Below are positions 1 through 7,800 of a stretch of 10,100 nt of DNA, in pieces. The notes beneath the pieces are model-generated. The model saw only the letters and a program-made list of their open reading frames with translations. It ran no database searches and had not been told where the DNA came from. The position numbers were made by a program, and so were the translations under genes. Position 1 is the stretch's first letter; the number at the start of each line of letters is the position of its first letter. This stretch comes from Hyphomicrobiales bacterium. GTDB taxonomy: Bacteria; Pseudomonadota; Alphaproteobacteria; Rhizobiales; Beijerinckiaceae. The stretch covers positions 1-10,100 of the forward strand of contig JAQGJO010000579.1 in assembly GCA_028290595.1 (NCBI GenBank), in the 5' to 3' direction.

Positions 1-846
1 GAGAACGGCCGTCGCCAGAATTGCCCGTTCCATCGGAATGCCGGAGCGCTGGAGGACAGATGGCAGCCAGTTGATCAGCGAATAGAGCACGAGCAGGTTC
101 GCAAAGAACGCAATCCAGATCAGGAACGTACCAAGCGCCCGATGATCCTGGAACAATTGCAGCACCAGCGCTCTGCCGGGCGCCGCAATTTGGTTCGTTA
201 CCGGCTCCCGGCGGGCACGCTCGAAAGCCTCGGATTCAGGCAGCGCGAAGAAGAGCAGCACGGTCAACAACAATGGCAATGCGCCGCCGACGTAGAAGGC
301 GATATGCCAACCATGCGTGCTCATGATGGGAGCCAGGATCGCGCCGCCAAGCACAGCTCCGAGAGGGAAGCCGACAAACATCAGTGTTACGAATGTGGCG
401 CGCCGGTTCGGCGGCGAATATTCGGAGGTCAGAGCGATGATATTCGGCATTGCGCCGCCCAGGCCAAGCCCGGTCAGGAAGCGCAGAATCGAGAGCGACG
501 TCAACGATTCTGTGTAGGGAGTCAGCAGCGCGAACAGGCCGATCGCCATCGTCGAACCGATGATCACCCGTCGCCGCCCGCTCTTGTCCGACAACGGACC
601 GAGCAAAAGCGCACCGATCGTGAAGCCGAGCAATCCGGCCCCGAAAACAATGCCGAACGCGCTCAAATCGGCGCTCCATTCACGGGCGATCAATGGGGCG
701 ACAAAGCCGATGACCTGCGTGTCGAAGCCGTCCAGTAAGGCGACGAGGGCGCACAGAATAATCGCCCTTAGCGCCGTGGCCTTCGAATACGTCCGTTCAA
801 TATCCGGAACGCGCGGCGCCCTCGCATCGATTGTTTCGATCGACAT
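1..846 (-). CDS. MFS transporter, aromatic acid:H+ symporter (AAHS) type, C-terminus beyond window
   Basis: Inner-membrane secondary transporter, probably importing an aromatic or related carboxylate with protons. Reading leftward from ATG at 844-846, 282 codons are open to the window edge, about two thirds of a usual 430-450 residue member; the C-terminal part lies outside. Visible marks are the TM1 acidic motif DGFD (residues 39-42), the MFS motif A segment GPLSDKSGRRR (83-93) in the loop after TM2, and RFLTGLGLGGAMPN (122-135) in the TM4 region. These features together are typical of PcaK/BenK-like AAHS carriers. Hydrophobic segments follow around 150-200 and 238-262. A strong ribosome site (GGGGAGGGG, 851-859) sits just before the ATG. 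The gene lies 66 bases downstream of the Rieske oxygenase on the same strand and is probably cotranscribed with it, which supports uptake of the oxygenase substrate. The substrate cannot be named from sequence. Confidence 0.88.
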   Translation of the reverse strand, partial: MSIETIDARAPRVPDIERTYSKATALRAIILCALVALLDGFDTQVIGFVAPLIAREWSADLSAFGIVFGAGLLGFTIGALLLGPLSDKSGRRRVIIGSTMAIGLFALLTPYTESLTSLSILRFLTGLGLGGAMPNIIALTSEYSPPNRRATFVTLMFVGFPLGAVLGGAILAPIMSTHGWHIAFYVGGALPLLLTVLLFFALPESEAFERARREPVTNQIAAPGRALVLQLFQDHRALGTFLIWIAFFANLLVLYSLINWLPSVLQRSGIPMERAILATAVL

Positions 847-912
847 TAGTCCCCTCCCCTATGTCTATTTGATTGGCGACGGACGGTGCGATTAACCGCC
901 CGCCAGACCGCA

Positions 913-2208
913 CTACGCCGTCAGCGTTGACTCAGGTTTGCTTGCATTGGCTGTCTGCACCGCATCTTCGAAGACGCTCAGCCAATCCTTGTTGCCGGGT
1001 GCATTGACGGCTCCGCCCCAGGCGTTGCGATAGGCGTTTGGATTCTCGGCTCCGGCCGGCATCTTCCCCTGCTCGGCAAGCTCCTTGGCGGCACGCAGCA
1101 ACCGTCGACGCGTGCGCACGACCATGATGTCGCTCGGCGCAAGGTGTTCGCGGTTCCGATCGACGATCGGCCCCATGCTCTCGCTGATCGCGATATCCTG
1201 AATCTCCAGCCCTTCAATACCCGTGTAGCTCAGATGTTTTTGCGCATCGCGATTGATCAGATAGTCGTTGCTCGCATTCGCCTTGAGCCGCCAGCGGCCG
1301 TACCAGTCGGTGGTGTTCGACAGATATTCGTAGTTGAACGAAATGCCCGGGCCACCGCCAAGAAGCGTTTTCTTGTCGGGATTCTCATGCGCGGACAGAA
1401 CGAAAGATTTTGTGCTGATGGAGAAAAACATCGTGTGCGTATCATCCATCGGCACAAAGGCGCGAAGGACCGCATCCCGCCCCAACGGGCAAGGCGGCGG
1501 CTGGGTGAAGAAAGGCAGGCAAAATTGAGCAAACCGCCAATTCTTCTGTCCGTCCGGGAGATCGCGGTAAGCGCCATACATCACGCCGCAGTCCGTATCG
1601 GACACCTGATATTCCGGGGCGCGATTGGTCAAAGCGGGATCATTTGCTTCGACAAGTCCGCCGTGGAGAAAACCTAAGTGCGAGGTGTCGATGTCGCCTT
1701 CGAGCGCCTGCAGCCAGTTGCACTGCCGTTGCACGCACCAGACGCTCGCTTCGCCCTCGGCGAGTTTTAGCGCCGGGGCGTTCGGGAGTTCAGGCGGATC
1801 CTTCTTGTCCCCCATATAGACCCAGACGATGCCGAGGTGCTCCTTCGTCGGATAGGACTTGATCCTGACGTTGTCGCGTTGCAACTGACCATTGGGGAGG
1901 TTTGGCGCATCGACACACTTGCCGTCCGTATCGAATTTCCATCCGTGGTAAACACAGCGAATACCGTTTTTCTCGTTGCGTCCGAAGAAGAGCGAGGCAC
2001 AACGATGAGCGCAAAGCTGGTCGACAATCCCCATCCGACCGGCTGTATCCCTGAATGCCAATAGTTCCTCACCCAGCAGTTTCAATCGGACGGGCGGGCC
2101 ATCGGCAACGGCTTCGAGCGACAGGAGGGCCGGCATCCAGTACTGCCGCATGAGCATTCCCATGGGCGACCCAGGACCCGTACGGGTGAGTATTTCTCCA
2201 TTGGTCAT
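913..2208 (-). CDS. Rieske [2Fe-2S] aromatic ring-hydroxylating oxygenase, phthalate 4,5-dioxygenase-like alpha subunit
   Basis: Terminal oxygenase component that would hydroxylate or O-demethylate an aromatic substrate, using electrons from a separate reductase. The Rieske cluster motif is complete: C66-x-H68, then sixteen residues, then C85-x2-H88 within CVYHGW. The catalytic iron site is visible as EGDIDTSHLGFLH (170-182), with H177 and H182 as ligands and D174 as the likely electron bridge. The segment QDIAISESMGPIVDR (337-351) is characteristic of the phthalate dioxygenase/LigXa branch and may give the third ligand, D338. The length of 431 residues is normal. I chose ATG at 2206-2208, giving MTNGEILTRTGPGSPMG as in relatives, because GGGAG lies six bases upstream. 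An in-frame GTG at 2236-2238 would add ten unlikely residues. No reductase or ferredoxin is in the window. The AAHS transporter follows, suggesting an aromatic acid substrate, which is inference. Confidence 0.92.
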   Translation of the reverse strand: MTNGEILTRTGPGSPMGMLMRQYWMPALLSLEAVADGPPVRLKLLGEELLAFRDTAGRMGIVDQLCAHRCASLFFGRNEKNGIRCVYHGWKFDTDGKCVDAPNLPNGQLQRDNVRIKSYPTKEHLGIVWVYMGDKKDPPELPNAPALKLAEGEASVWCVQRQCNWLQALEGDIDTSHLGFLHGGLVEANDPALTNRAPEYQVSDTDCGVMYGAYRDLPDGQKNWRFAQFCLPFFTQPPPCPLGRDAVLRAFVPMDDTHTMFFSISTKSFVLSAHENPDKKTLLGGGPGISFNYEYLSNTTDWYGRWRLKANASNDYLINRDAQKHLSYTGIEGLEIQDIAISESMGPIVDRNREHLAPSDIMVVRTRRRLLRAAKELAEQGKMPAGAENPNAYRNAWGGAVNAPGNKDWLSVFEDAVQTANASKPESTLTA

Positions 2209-2241
2209 GCGCCACTCCCATTCTGCAGCTATCGTCACTGC

Positions 2242-2258
2242 TCGAACGTGTAGTTCGA
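2242..2258. promoter_or_regulatory. Perfect inverted repeat upstream of the Rieske gene, candidate operator
   Basis: TCGAAC and GTTCGA are separated by five bases (GTGTA), giving a 17-base dyad that ends about 34 bases before the oxygenase ATG. It is a plausible binding site for a dimeric regulator of the oxygenase-transporter unit. No regulator gene is present in the window, and a 6+6 repeat can occur by chance, so this is a candidate only. No convincing -35/-10 pair could be assigned in this gap. Confidence 0.3.
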
Positions 2259-2300
2259 AACAGCCTGCGGCAGAATGGAAAAGACCCGATGATCGCTATT

Positions 2301-2349
2301 CGTCCTGTCTATAGGCGGGACGGAAAGCTTAACGGCAGGCTATAGCTTT
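2301..2349 (-). terminator. Two weak hairpins downstream of the ROK-like gene, possible terminator region
   Basis: In the 164-base gap between the ROK-like stop (2373) and the oxygenase start there are two short dyads. CGTCCTG (2301-2307) pairs with CGGGACG (2316-2322), with one G-T wobble and an eight-base loop. AAAGCT (2324-2329) pairs with AGCTTT (2344-2349). Neither is followed by a clear T run on the minus strand, so termination between the two genes is possible but not shown. Confidence 0.22.
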
Positions 2350-2372
2350 AAGGAGCGGAACTCTAAGGCCGC

Positions 2373-3449
2373 CTACTTCTCGACCGCCGCGCGATTGGTG
2401 TAGCGCGCATTGCCGAGACCGGTGCCGATGGTGAAGGCGCCCCAGCGTTCGACGTCGCCCATGAATGGGACTTCGCTCAATCCCTGCACGACGGCGTCGT
2501 TGTGCATCAACACGGTTGTCTGGTGACCGCCGATTTCCGGCAGACCCTCCGCTATCAATTTGGGCAGATTGAACTTGCTGCTCTCCCAATTGCCGGGAAG
2601 ATTTTGTGCGCCCTTGTCGATGGAGCCATCTTCTTCAATCTTGCCGGGACAGGCGATGCCGATGAAGGGGGCGAGCTTGAAACCTTCCTTCTCGGCACGG
2701 CGGGCAAGGTCCTTCAGCATGTCGATCAGTTCGCTCACCGCTTCATCGCGCTTGGGACTGTCGTCGGCATGGCGCCAGACTTTCGATTTCCAGACCCGTG
2801 CCTTCGACAGGTCCTTGGCCTTTTTGACATTGGGTTCGACAACGCCAACCCTTATGTTGGTGCCGCCGATGTCGACTGCGAGAATTGAATCGTGCCCTTC
2901 AAAAATCCACCCCGGCGCCAGATGACCACAGCCGATCAGCGCTGCCTCGTCCGGATGATTGCGGATCGGAACCAAGTCGATTTTTGAGCCCTCGGCTTTC
3001 AGAATGAGATCGGCGCGGGCAATGGCGAGTTCGCCGATCCGGCTTTGCCGAAAGCCACCGCCGATGACGATGCGTTCGGTTTTGTCCCACGCCTTGAGGC
3101 GCAGGAAACGACGTGAGACCAATGCCAGTTCCTGAGCGAATTCCTCGACTGCGCTCTGGACCACAGCTGCGGCATCGAGATCGCCGCTGGCCAGAACCTC
3201 ATCAAGCCGGCTGCGGCCGATCTCCTCGCTGACCTCGTCGCCAAATGGATCGGTGCCGAGCTTGCGCAAAGGCTTGCGCCAGTTCTCTAGAATCTCGTGG
3301 AAGGCCCGGCGGCTGGCCCGATCCCCAACGAAACCTTCATCGTCTTTGGCCTCGACATTATAACTGTCGACGATCACCGACGGCAGTTCCTGCGCGCCGT
3401 GCTTGCCGATGGACGAAGTTGTAGATTGCGTAGCGGATTGATTGGCCAT
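2373..3449 (-). CDS. ROK-family (sugar kinase-like) protein with circularly permuted motif order
   Basis: Probable cytosolic ATP-dependent sugar kinase or a sugar-sensing relative; the substrate is unknown. The C-terminal half carries ROK/actin-fold nucleotide motifs: the phosphate-1 loop AVDIGGTNIRVGVV (191-204), CPGKIEEDGSI (267-277), NLPGNW (283-288), the HND (316-318) with the presumed catalytic base D318, and the phosphate-2 loop GTGLGN (342-347). The protein then ends at residue 358. The segments that normally follow in ROK proteins are found in front instead: FVGDRASRRAF (40-50), a helical stretch (about 82-118), the adenosine motif RIVIGGGF (126-133) and PDEAALIG (166-173). The zinc/substrate element (CxCGxxGC) is absent, and only C174 and C267 remain. 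The first 25 or so residues look disordered. ATG at 3447-3449 has AAAAGGGG upstream; a TTG at 3492-3494 would add 15 residues and is less likely. The gene is divergent from the metallo-hydrolase. Kinase activity is inferred. Confidence 0.8.
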   Translation of the reverse strand: MANQSATQSTTSSIGKHGAQELPSVIVDSYNVEAKDDEGFVGDRASRRAFHEILENWRKPLRKLGTDPFGDEVSEEIGRSRLDEVLASGDLDAAAVVQSAVEEFAQELALVSRRFLRLKAWDKTERIVIGGGFRQSRIGELAIARADLILKAEGSKIDLVPIRNHPDEAALIGCGHLAPGWIFEGHDSILAVDIGGTNIRVGVVEPNVKKAKDLSKARVWKSKVWRHADDSPKRDEAVSELIDMLKDLARRAEKEGFKLAPFIGIACPGKIEEDGSIDKGAQNLPGNWESSKFNLPKLIAEGLPEIGGHQTTVLMHNDAVVQGLSEVPFMGDVERWGAFTIGTGLGNARYTNRAAVEK

Positions 3450-3679
3450 GCCGGCACCCCTTTTGTACTGAAGGAGAAACGGCTTGCGCGGCAAAAGGTT
3501 GCGTATCCCGGCCTATCGCGAAGAACGGCTCGAATTGGCCACGGCGATCGCGATCACGCGGGATTGATACCTTGGCGGTAGCGTTTCGGGCTTAAAAGAC
3601 CGGGTGCTTTGCCTGCCGGATCACGGCGGGCTGCATGCGTCTTGTCGCAGCCAACGGCCGCGACCTCCGGGAGGACATT
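3450..3679. promoter_or_regulatory. Divergent intergenic region between the ROK-like and metallo-hydrolase genes
   Basis: This 230-base gap must hold promoters for both divergent genes, but I find no convincing sigma-70 pair on either strand. Visible elements are the ribosome site for the leftward gene (CCCCTTTT on the plus strand, 3457-3464), a perfect ten-base palindrome GATCGCGATC (3546-3555) near the centre that could be an operator, an A/T-richer patch TTAAAAG (3592-3598), and the ribosome site GGGAGGA (3669-3675) for the rightward gene. No small gene is supported. Confidence 0.35.
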
Positions 3680-4591
3680 ATGAACCAATCGATAAAGCTG
3701 ACTTTGCTGGCCAGTGCTTTTGTGCTCGCCGCTGGATATGCCGGCGCGCAGCAGACCGATTTTTCGAAGGTCGAGATCAAGACCACAGAACTCGGCAACC
3801 GGACCTATATGCTCGAAGGCCAGGGCGGCAATATTACGGTCGCGGCCGGCGACGATGGCGTGATCATGGTCGATAGTCAGTTCGCGCCGTTGCACGACAA
3901 GATCAAGGCGGCCGTTGCCGCCGTCTCGAAGGAGCCGATCCGCTATCTGGTCAACACGCATTTTCACGGCGATCATACCGGCGGCGATGCGGGCTTTGCC
4001 AAAGACGGCGCGATCGTGACCGCGCATGTCAATGTCGGCAAACGTCTGGCCGCAGGCACGACCAACGGGCTTACCGGCGCCAAGACGCCGCCTGTCACCG
4101 ACAAAGAAGCGCTGCCGACGAAGACCTATACGAAAGAGCTGAAGCTCCGGGTCAAAGGCCGGCTGGCGCAATTGCGACATGTCAACAATGCCCATACGGA
4201 CGGCGATACTTACGTCTATTTCGCCGACGCCAATGTGCTGTCGACCGGCGATATCGTGACGCTGGGCAATCGCTATCCCAATATCGATGTCGCCAACGGC
4301 GGCAACATCAAGGGCATGATCGCCGGTACGGACGCCTATATCAAACTGGCGAACGACAAGACGAAGATCGTTCCCGGCCACGGGCCGCTCACCGACAAGG
4401 CCGGGCTCGTCGCCTATCGCGCTATGCTGGAAACGGCGCGCTCGCGGGTCGCTAAGCTGATCACCGACGGCAAAAGCGTTGAAGATGCCATTGCGGCCAA
4501 ACCCTTGGCCGATATCGAGACAAAGATCGGCGCCAACGAAAAGCAGAGTGCGGATTTCGTGACTCTGATCTACCGTTCAATCAAAGGTTGA
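3680..4591 (+). CDS. Exported metallo-beta-lactamase-fold hydrolase
   Basis: Predicted periplasmic metal-dependent hydrolase of 303 residues with unknown substrate. The N-terminus is a classic Sec signal peptide: K6, a hydrophobic core (about 7-19), and an AGA cleavage site before Q24. The full dinuclear metal set of the fold is present: HFHGDH (H94, H96, D98, H99), H172 in NAHTDGD, D191 in STGD, and H234 in PGHG. The bridging aspartate D191 is typical of glyoxalase II, lactonase and related hydrolases. B1 and B3 beta-lactamases have Cys or Ser there, so an antibiotic-degrading role is not favoured despite the B3-like HxHxDH. The C-terminal 65 residues are helical and typical of periplasmic family members. 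I chose ATG at 3680-3682 because GGGAGGA lies five bases upstream and the signal peptide then begins correctly. ATG at 3635 would add 15 residues before it. The gene is monocistronic, with a terminator following. Confidence 0.88.
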   Translation: MNQSIKLTLLASAFVLAAGYAGAQQTDFSKVEIKTTELGNRTYMLEGQGGNITVAAGDDGVIMVDSQFAPLHDKIKAAVAAVSKEPIRYLVNTHFHGDHTGGDAGFAKDGAIVTAHVNVGKRLAAGTTNGLTGAKTPPVTDKEALPTKTYTKELKLRVKGRLAQLRHVNNAHTDGDTYVYFADANVLSTGDIVTLGNRYPNIDVANGGNIKGMIAGTDAYIKLANDKTKIVPGHGPLTDKAGLVAYRAMLETARSRVAKLITDGKSVEDAIAAKPLADIETKIGANEKQSADFVTLIYRSIKG

Positions 4592-4616
4592 AAGACCAGC
4601 TTTCTGCAAACCATAG

Positions 4617-4643
4617 CGCCGCCGGATAGCTCCGGCGGCGTTT
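4617..4643 (+). terminator. Rho-independent terminator after the metallo-hydrolase gene
   Basis: A perfect ten-base-pair GC-rich stem, CGCCGCCGGA (4617-4626) with TCCGGCGGCG (4631-4640), has a four-base loop TAGC and is followed by TTT. It begins 26 bases after the stop codon. The T run is short, but stem strength and position make a terminator the best explanation. It would also insulate the downstream efflux operon. Confidence 0.7.
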
Positions 4644-4739
4644 CAAATTAACGTGTTGGCATTGGCCGTCGCCACTGAATCATATGCGAAAGTTGCCGCA
4701 AGAGCGTACGCGGCTCCCCTGCACCGGCAGAAGGCCGTA

Positions 4740-4768
4740 TTGCCGCGGCGCACTCCGGCCGCTATAGG
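4740..4768 (+). promoter_or_regulatory. Candidate sigma-70-type promoter for the RND efflux operon
   Basis: TTGCCG (4740-4745) and TATAGG (4763-4768) are separated by 17 bases, each matching four of six consensus positions, about 87 bases before the permease ATG. The spacer contains GCCGCGGC (4742-4749), an eight-base palindrome that could serve a local repressor. A second, weaker pair is TTGGCA (4656-4661) with TCATAT (4680-4685). The rest of the 4644-4855 gap shows no gene and no clear large operator. Confidence 0.33.
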
Positions 4769-4855
4769 AAGCGAGCGGAACATACCGCACCGCAACAATC
4801 CATGAAATCTGAAGCATAGGCTCATGTCCGAGCCGTCTGATCGGTTGCACGTTCA

Positions 4856-7800
4856 ATGATCGCATTGGTACGCATTGCCTTAAGCCGGCCCTACACCTTT
4901 GTCGTGCTCGCCTTGCTGTTGCTGATCATCGGACCGCTGGCCGCGTTGCGGACGCCAACCGACATCCTTCCAGAAATCCGCATTCCGGTCATCAGCGTGA
5001 TCTGGCAATACACGGGTCTGCCGCCGGACCAGATGGCGGGGCGCATCACTTCGCCATTCCAGCGTGCGCTGACCACGACCGTCAACGACATCCAGCACAT
5101 CACAGCAAATTCTTATGCCGGTTTCGGCATCATCAAGATCTTCTTCCAGCCCAACGTTGATATCCGCACCGCCAACGCGCAGGTCACGGCCATCTCGCAG
5201 ACGCTGATCAAGCAGATGCCGCCTGGGGCGACGCCGCCGCTGATCCTGAACTATTCAGCCTCGACAGTTCCGATCATCAACCTGGCGCTGTCGGGCGACG
5301 GACTGACCGAGCAAAATCTTTCAGACATCGGCCTCAACCAATTGCGCACGCCGCTCGTGACCGTGCCCGGAGCCGCCATTCCGGCTCCCTTCGGCGGCAA
5401 GCAGCGCCAGATCCAGATCGATCTCGACCCCAGCGCCCTGCAGGCGCGCGGCCTCTCCGGCCAGGACGTCGCCAATGCGCTGGCTGCACAAAATCTGATC
5501 ACGCCGGTCGGCACCCAGAAGATCGGCAACTTCGAGTATACGATCAATCTCAACAACTCGGTGCTGAAGATCGACGAACTCGGCCGATTGCCGATCCGCA
5601 ACGTCAACGGCGCCACCATCTACATCGACGACGTCGCCACGATCCGTGACGGCAACTCGCCGCAGACCAATGTCGTCCATGTCGACGGCAATCGTTCTGT
5701 GCTGATGCAGGTGCTGAAAGCCGGCTCGGTGTCGACCCTCGACATCATTTCCGGCATCAAGCAGAAGGTGACCGACTACCGCGCCGCCCTGCCCGATGCG
5801 CTGAAGATCAGTTATATCGGCGACCAGTCGGTGTTCGTGAGCAGCGCCATCACCGGCGTGGCCCACGAAGGCATCATCGCTGCGCTTCTGACTTCGGTCA
5901 TGATCCTGCTGTTCCTCGGCAGCTGGCGGTCCACCGTGATTATTGCGGTGTCGATTCCACTGGCGGTGCTCGGCGCCATCATCATGCTGTCGCTGATCGG
6001 CGAAACGCTTAATATCATGACGCTCGGCGGCCTGGCGCTTGCCATCGGCATTCTCGTCGATGACGCGACAGTGACCATCGAAAATATCAATTATCACCTC
6101 GAGCAAGGCAAGGATGTCGAGCCTGCGATCATGGACGGCGCGGCGCAGATCGTGACGCCGGCCTTCGTTTCTTTGCTCTGCATCTGTATCGTCTTCGTGC
6201 CGATGTTCTTCCTGAACGGCATCGCGAGATTCCTCTTCGTGCCGATGGCCGAAGCCGTGATGTTCGCCATGATCTGGTCGTTCATCCTGTCGCGCACCCT
6301 GGTGCCGACCATGGCGAAGTATCTGCTGCAGCCGCACGTGCATCACGCCGAGGGCGAAAGGCCGCCGACGCGCAATCCGCTGGTCCGCTTCCAGCGCGGC
6401 TTCGAGGCCGGCTTTGAACGCATACGCGGCGGCTATCACGGCCTGATCGATCTGGCGCTGTCGCGCCGCCCAATCTTCGTCATAGGCTTTCTCACCTTGG
6501 TCGCCGCCTCGTTCCTGCTGGTCCCCTTCCTCGGCCGCAACTTCTTTCCGACGATCGACAGCGGCAGCATCGTCATGCACGTGCGCACGCAGGTGGGCAC
6601 CCGTATCGAGGAAACCGCCAATCAATTCGCCGACGTCACGAAGGCAATCCGCAAGATCATTCCGCCGGAAGAGATCGAGACCACGACCGATAACATCGGC
6701 ATGCCTTTTTCCGGCATCAATCTCGCCTATAATAATACCGGTGTCATCGGGCCGCAGGACGGCGATTTCCAGATCAAGCTCAAGGAAGGCCACAAGCCGA
6801 CCGGCGACTATATCCGGGCGCTGCGAGAGCAATTGCCGCGGCAATTCCCAGGCGTGAGTTTCGCCTTTCTTCCGGCCGACATCGTCAGCCAGATCCTGAA
6901 TTTCGGCGCTCCGGCGCCGATCGACCTGCAGATCCGCGGCGCCAACCTCCCGGCGAATTTCGAATATGCCAACAAACTGATTGCCAGGATCCGCCGCATT
7001 CCCGGCATCGCCGACGCGCGCATCCAGCAGTCGCCGAACAGCCCGGTGTTCAACATCGACGTCGACCGCACTCGCGCGCAACTGGTCGGCCTGGCGACGC
7101 GCGACATCACCAACAGCATGATCGTCAATCTTGCCGGTAGTTCGCAGGTGGCGCCGACCTATTATCTCAATCCGGACAATGGCGTGTCCTACAACATCGT
7201 CATGCAGACGCCGCAATATCGGATGGATTCGATCGGCTCGCTCGAAAGCATGCCGATCACCGCGGCGGCGACGTCCGCCTCGCCGCTGCTGGGCGGCATA
7301 GCCAACATCACGCGCGGCACGTCGAACGCCGTGGTGTCGCAGTACGACATCCAGTCGCTGGTGCAGATCTACGCAACCACACAGGGGCGCGACCTCGGCG
7401 CTGTGGCGGCCGATATCGACAAAGCTGTCGCTGACACCAAGGCCGACCTGCCGAAAGGCAGTACCGTGGCACTGCTTGGTCAGGTCGAGACCATGAATTC
7501 CGCCTTCAGCGGCCTGCTGTTCGGCCTGCTCGGCGCCGTGGTGCTGATCTATCTGCTGATCGTGGTGAACTTCCAGTCATGGTCCGATCCGTTCGTGATC
7601 GTCACGGCCTTGCCGGCGGCGCTCGCCGGCATCGTCTGGATGCTGTTCACCACCCAAACCACCCTATCGGTGCCGGCGCTGACCGGCGCCATCATGTGCA
7701 TGGGCGTCGCCACGGCGAATTCCGTGCTTGTGATCTCCTTCGCCCGTGAGCGCTACGGCATTCACGGCGATCCTGTTAAAGCGGCATCGGAAGCTGGGTT

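Noticed and set aside
142..738. Plus-strand open frame of 198 codons, with other frames at 236-679 and 560-895
   Set aside because: The minus-strand MFS frame is continuous from 846 to 1 with clear motifs. These are shadows, and their products are polar and compositionally odd.
2209..2238. GTG start at 2236-2238 for the Rieske gene
   Set aside because: ATG at 2206-2208 has a ribosome site and matches the usual N-terminus of the family; the GTG has no good site upstream.
3450..3494. TTG start at 3492-3494 for the ROK-like gene
   Set aside because: The 15 added residues overlap the ribosome site of the ATG at 3447-3449 and lack family support.
3554..4381. A 275-codon open frame on the minus strand
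   Set aside because: It is antisense to the metallo-hydrolase, which has a signal peptide, a ribosome site and all metal ligands. The shadow has no recognisable motif.
4643..4865. Two short minus-strand frames (60-61 codons) in the gap before the permease
   Set aside because: No ribosome site, no recognisable motif, and cysteine- and arginine-rich products. The region is better explained as a promoter/leader.
5321..7216. A 631-codon open frame on the minus strand
   Set aside because: It lies wholly antisense inside the RND permease. Its product is rich in Arg, His, Asp and Gln without domain motifs, as expected for the shadow of a GC-rich membrane-protein gene.
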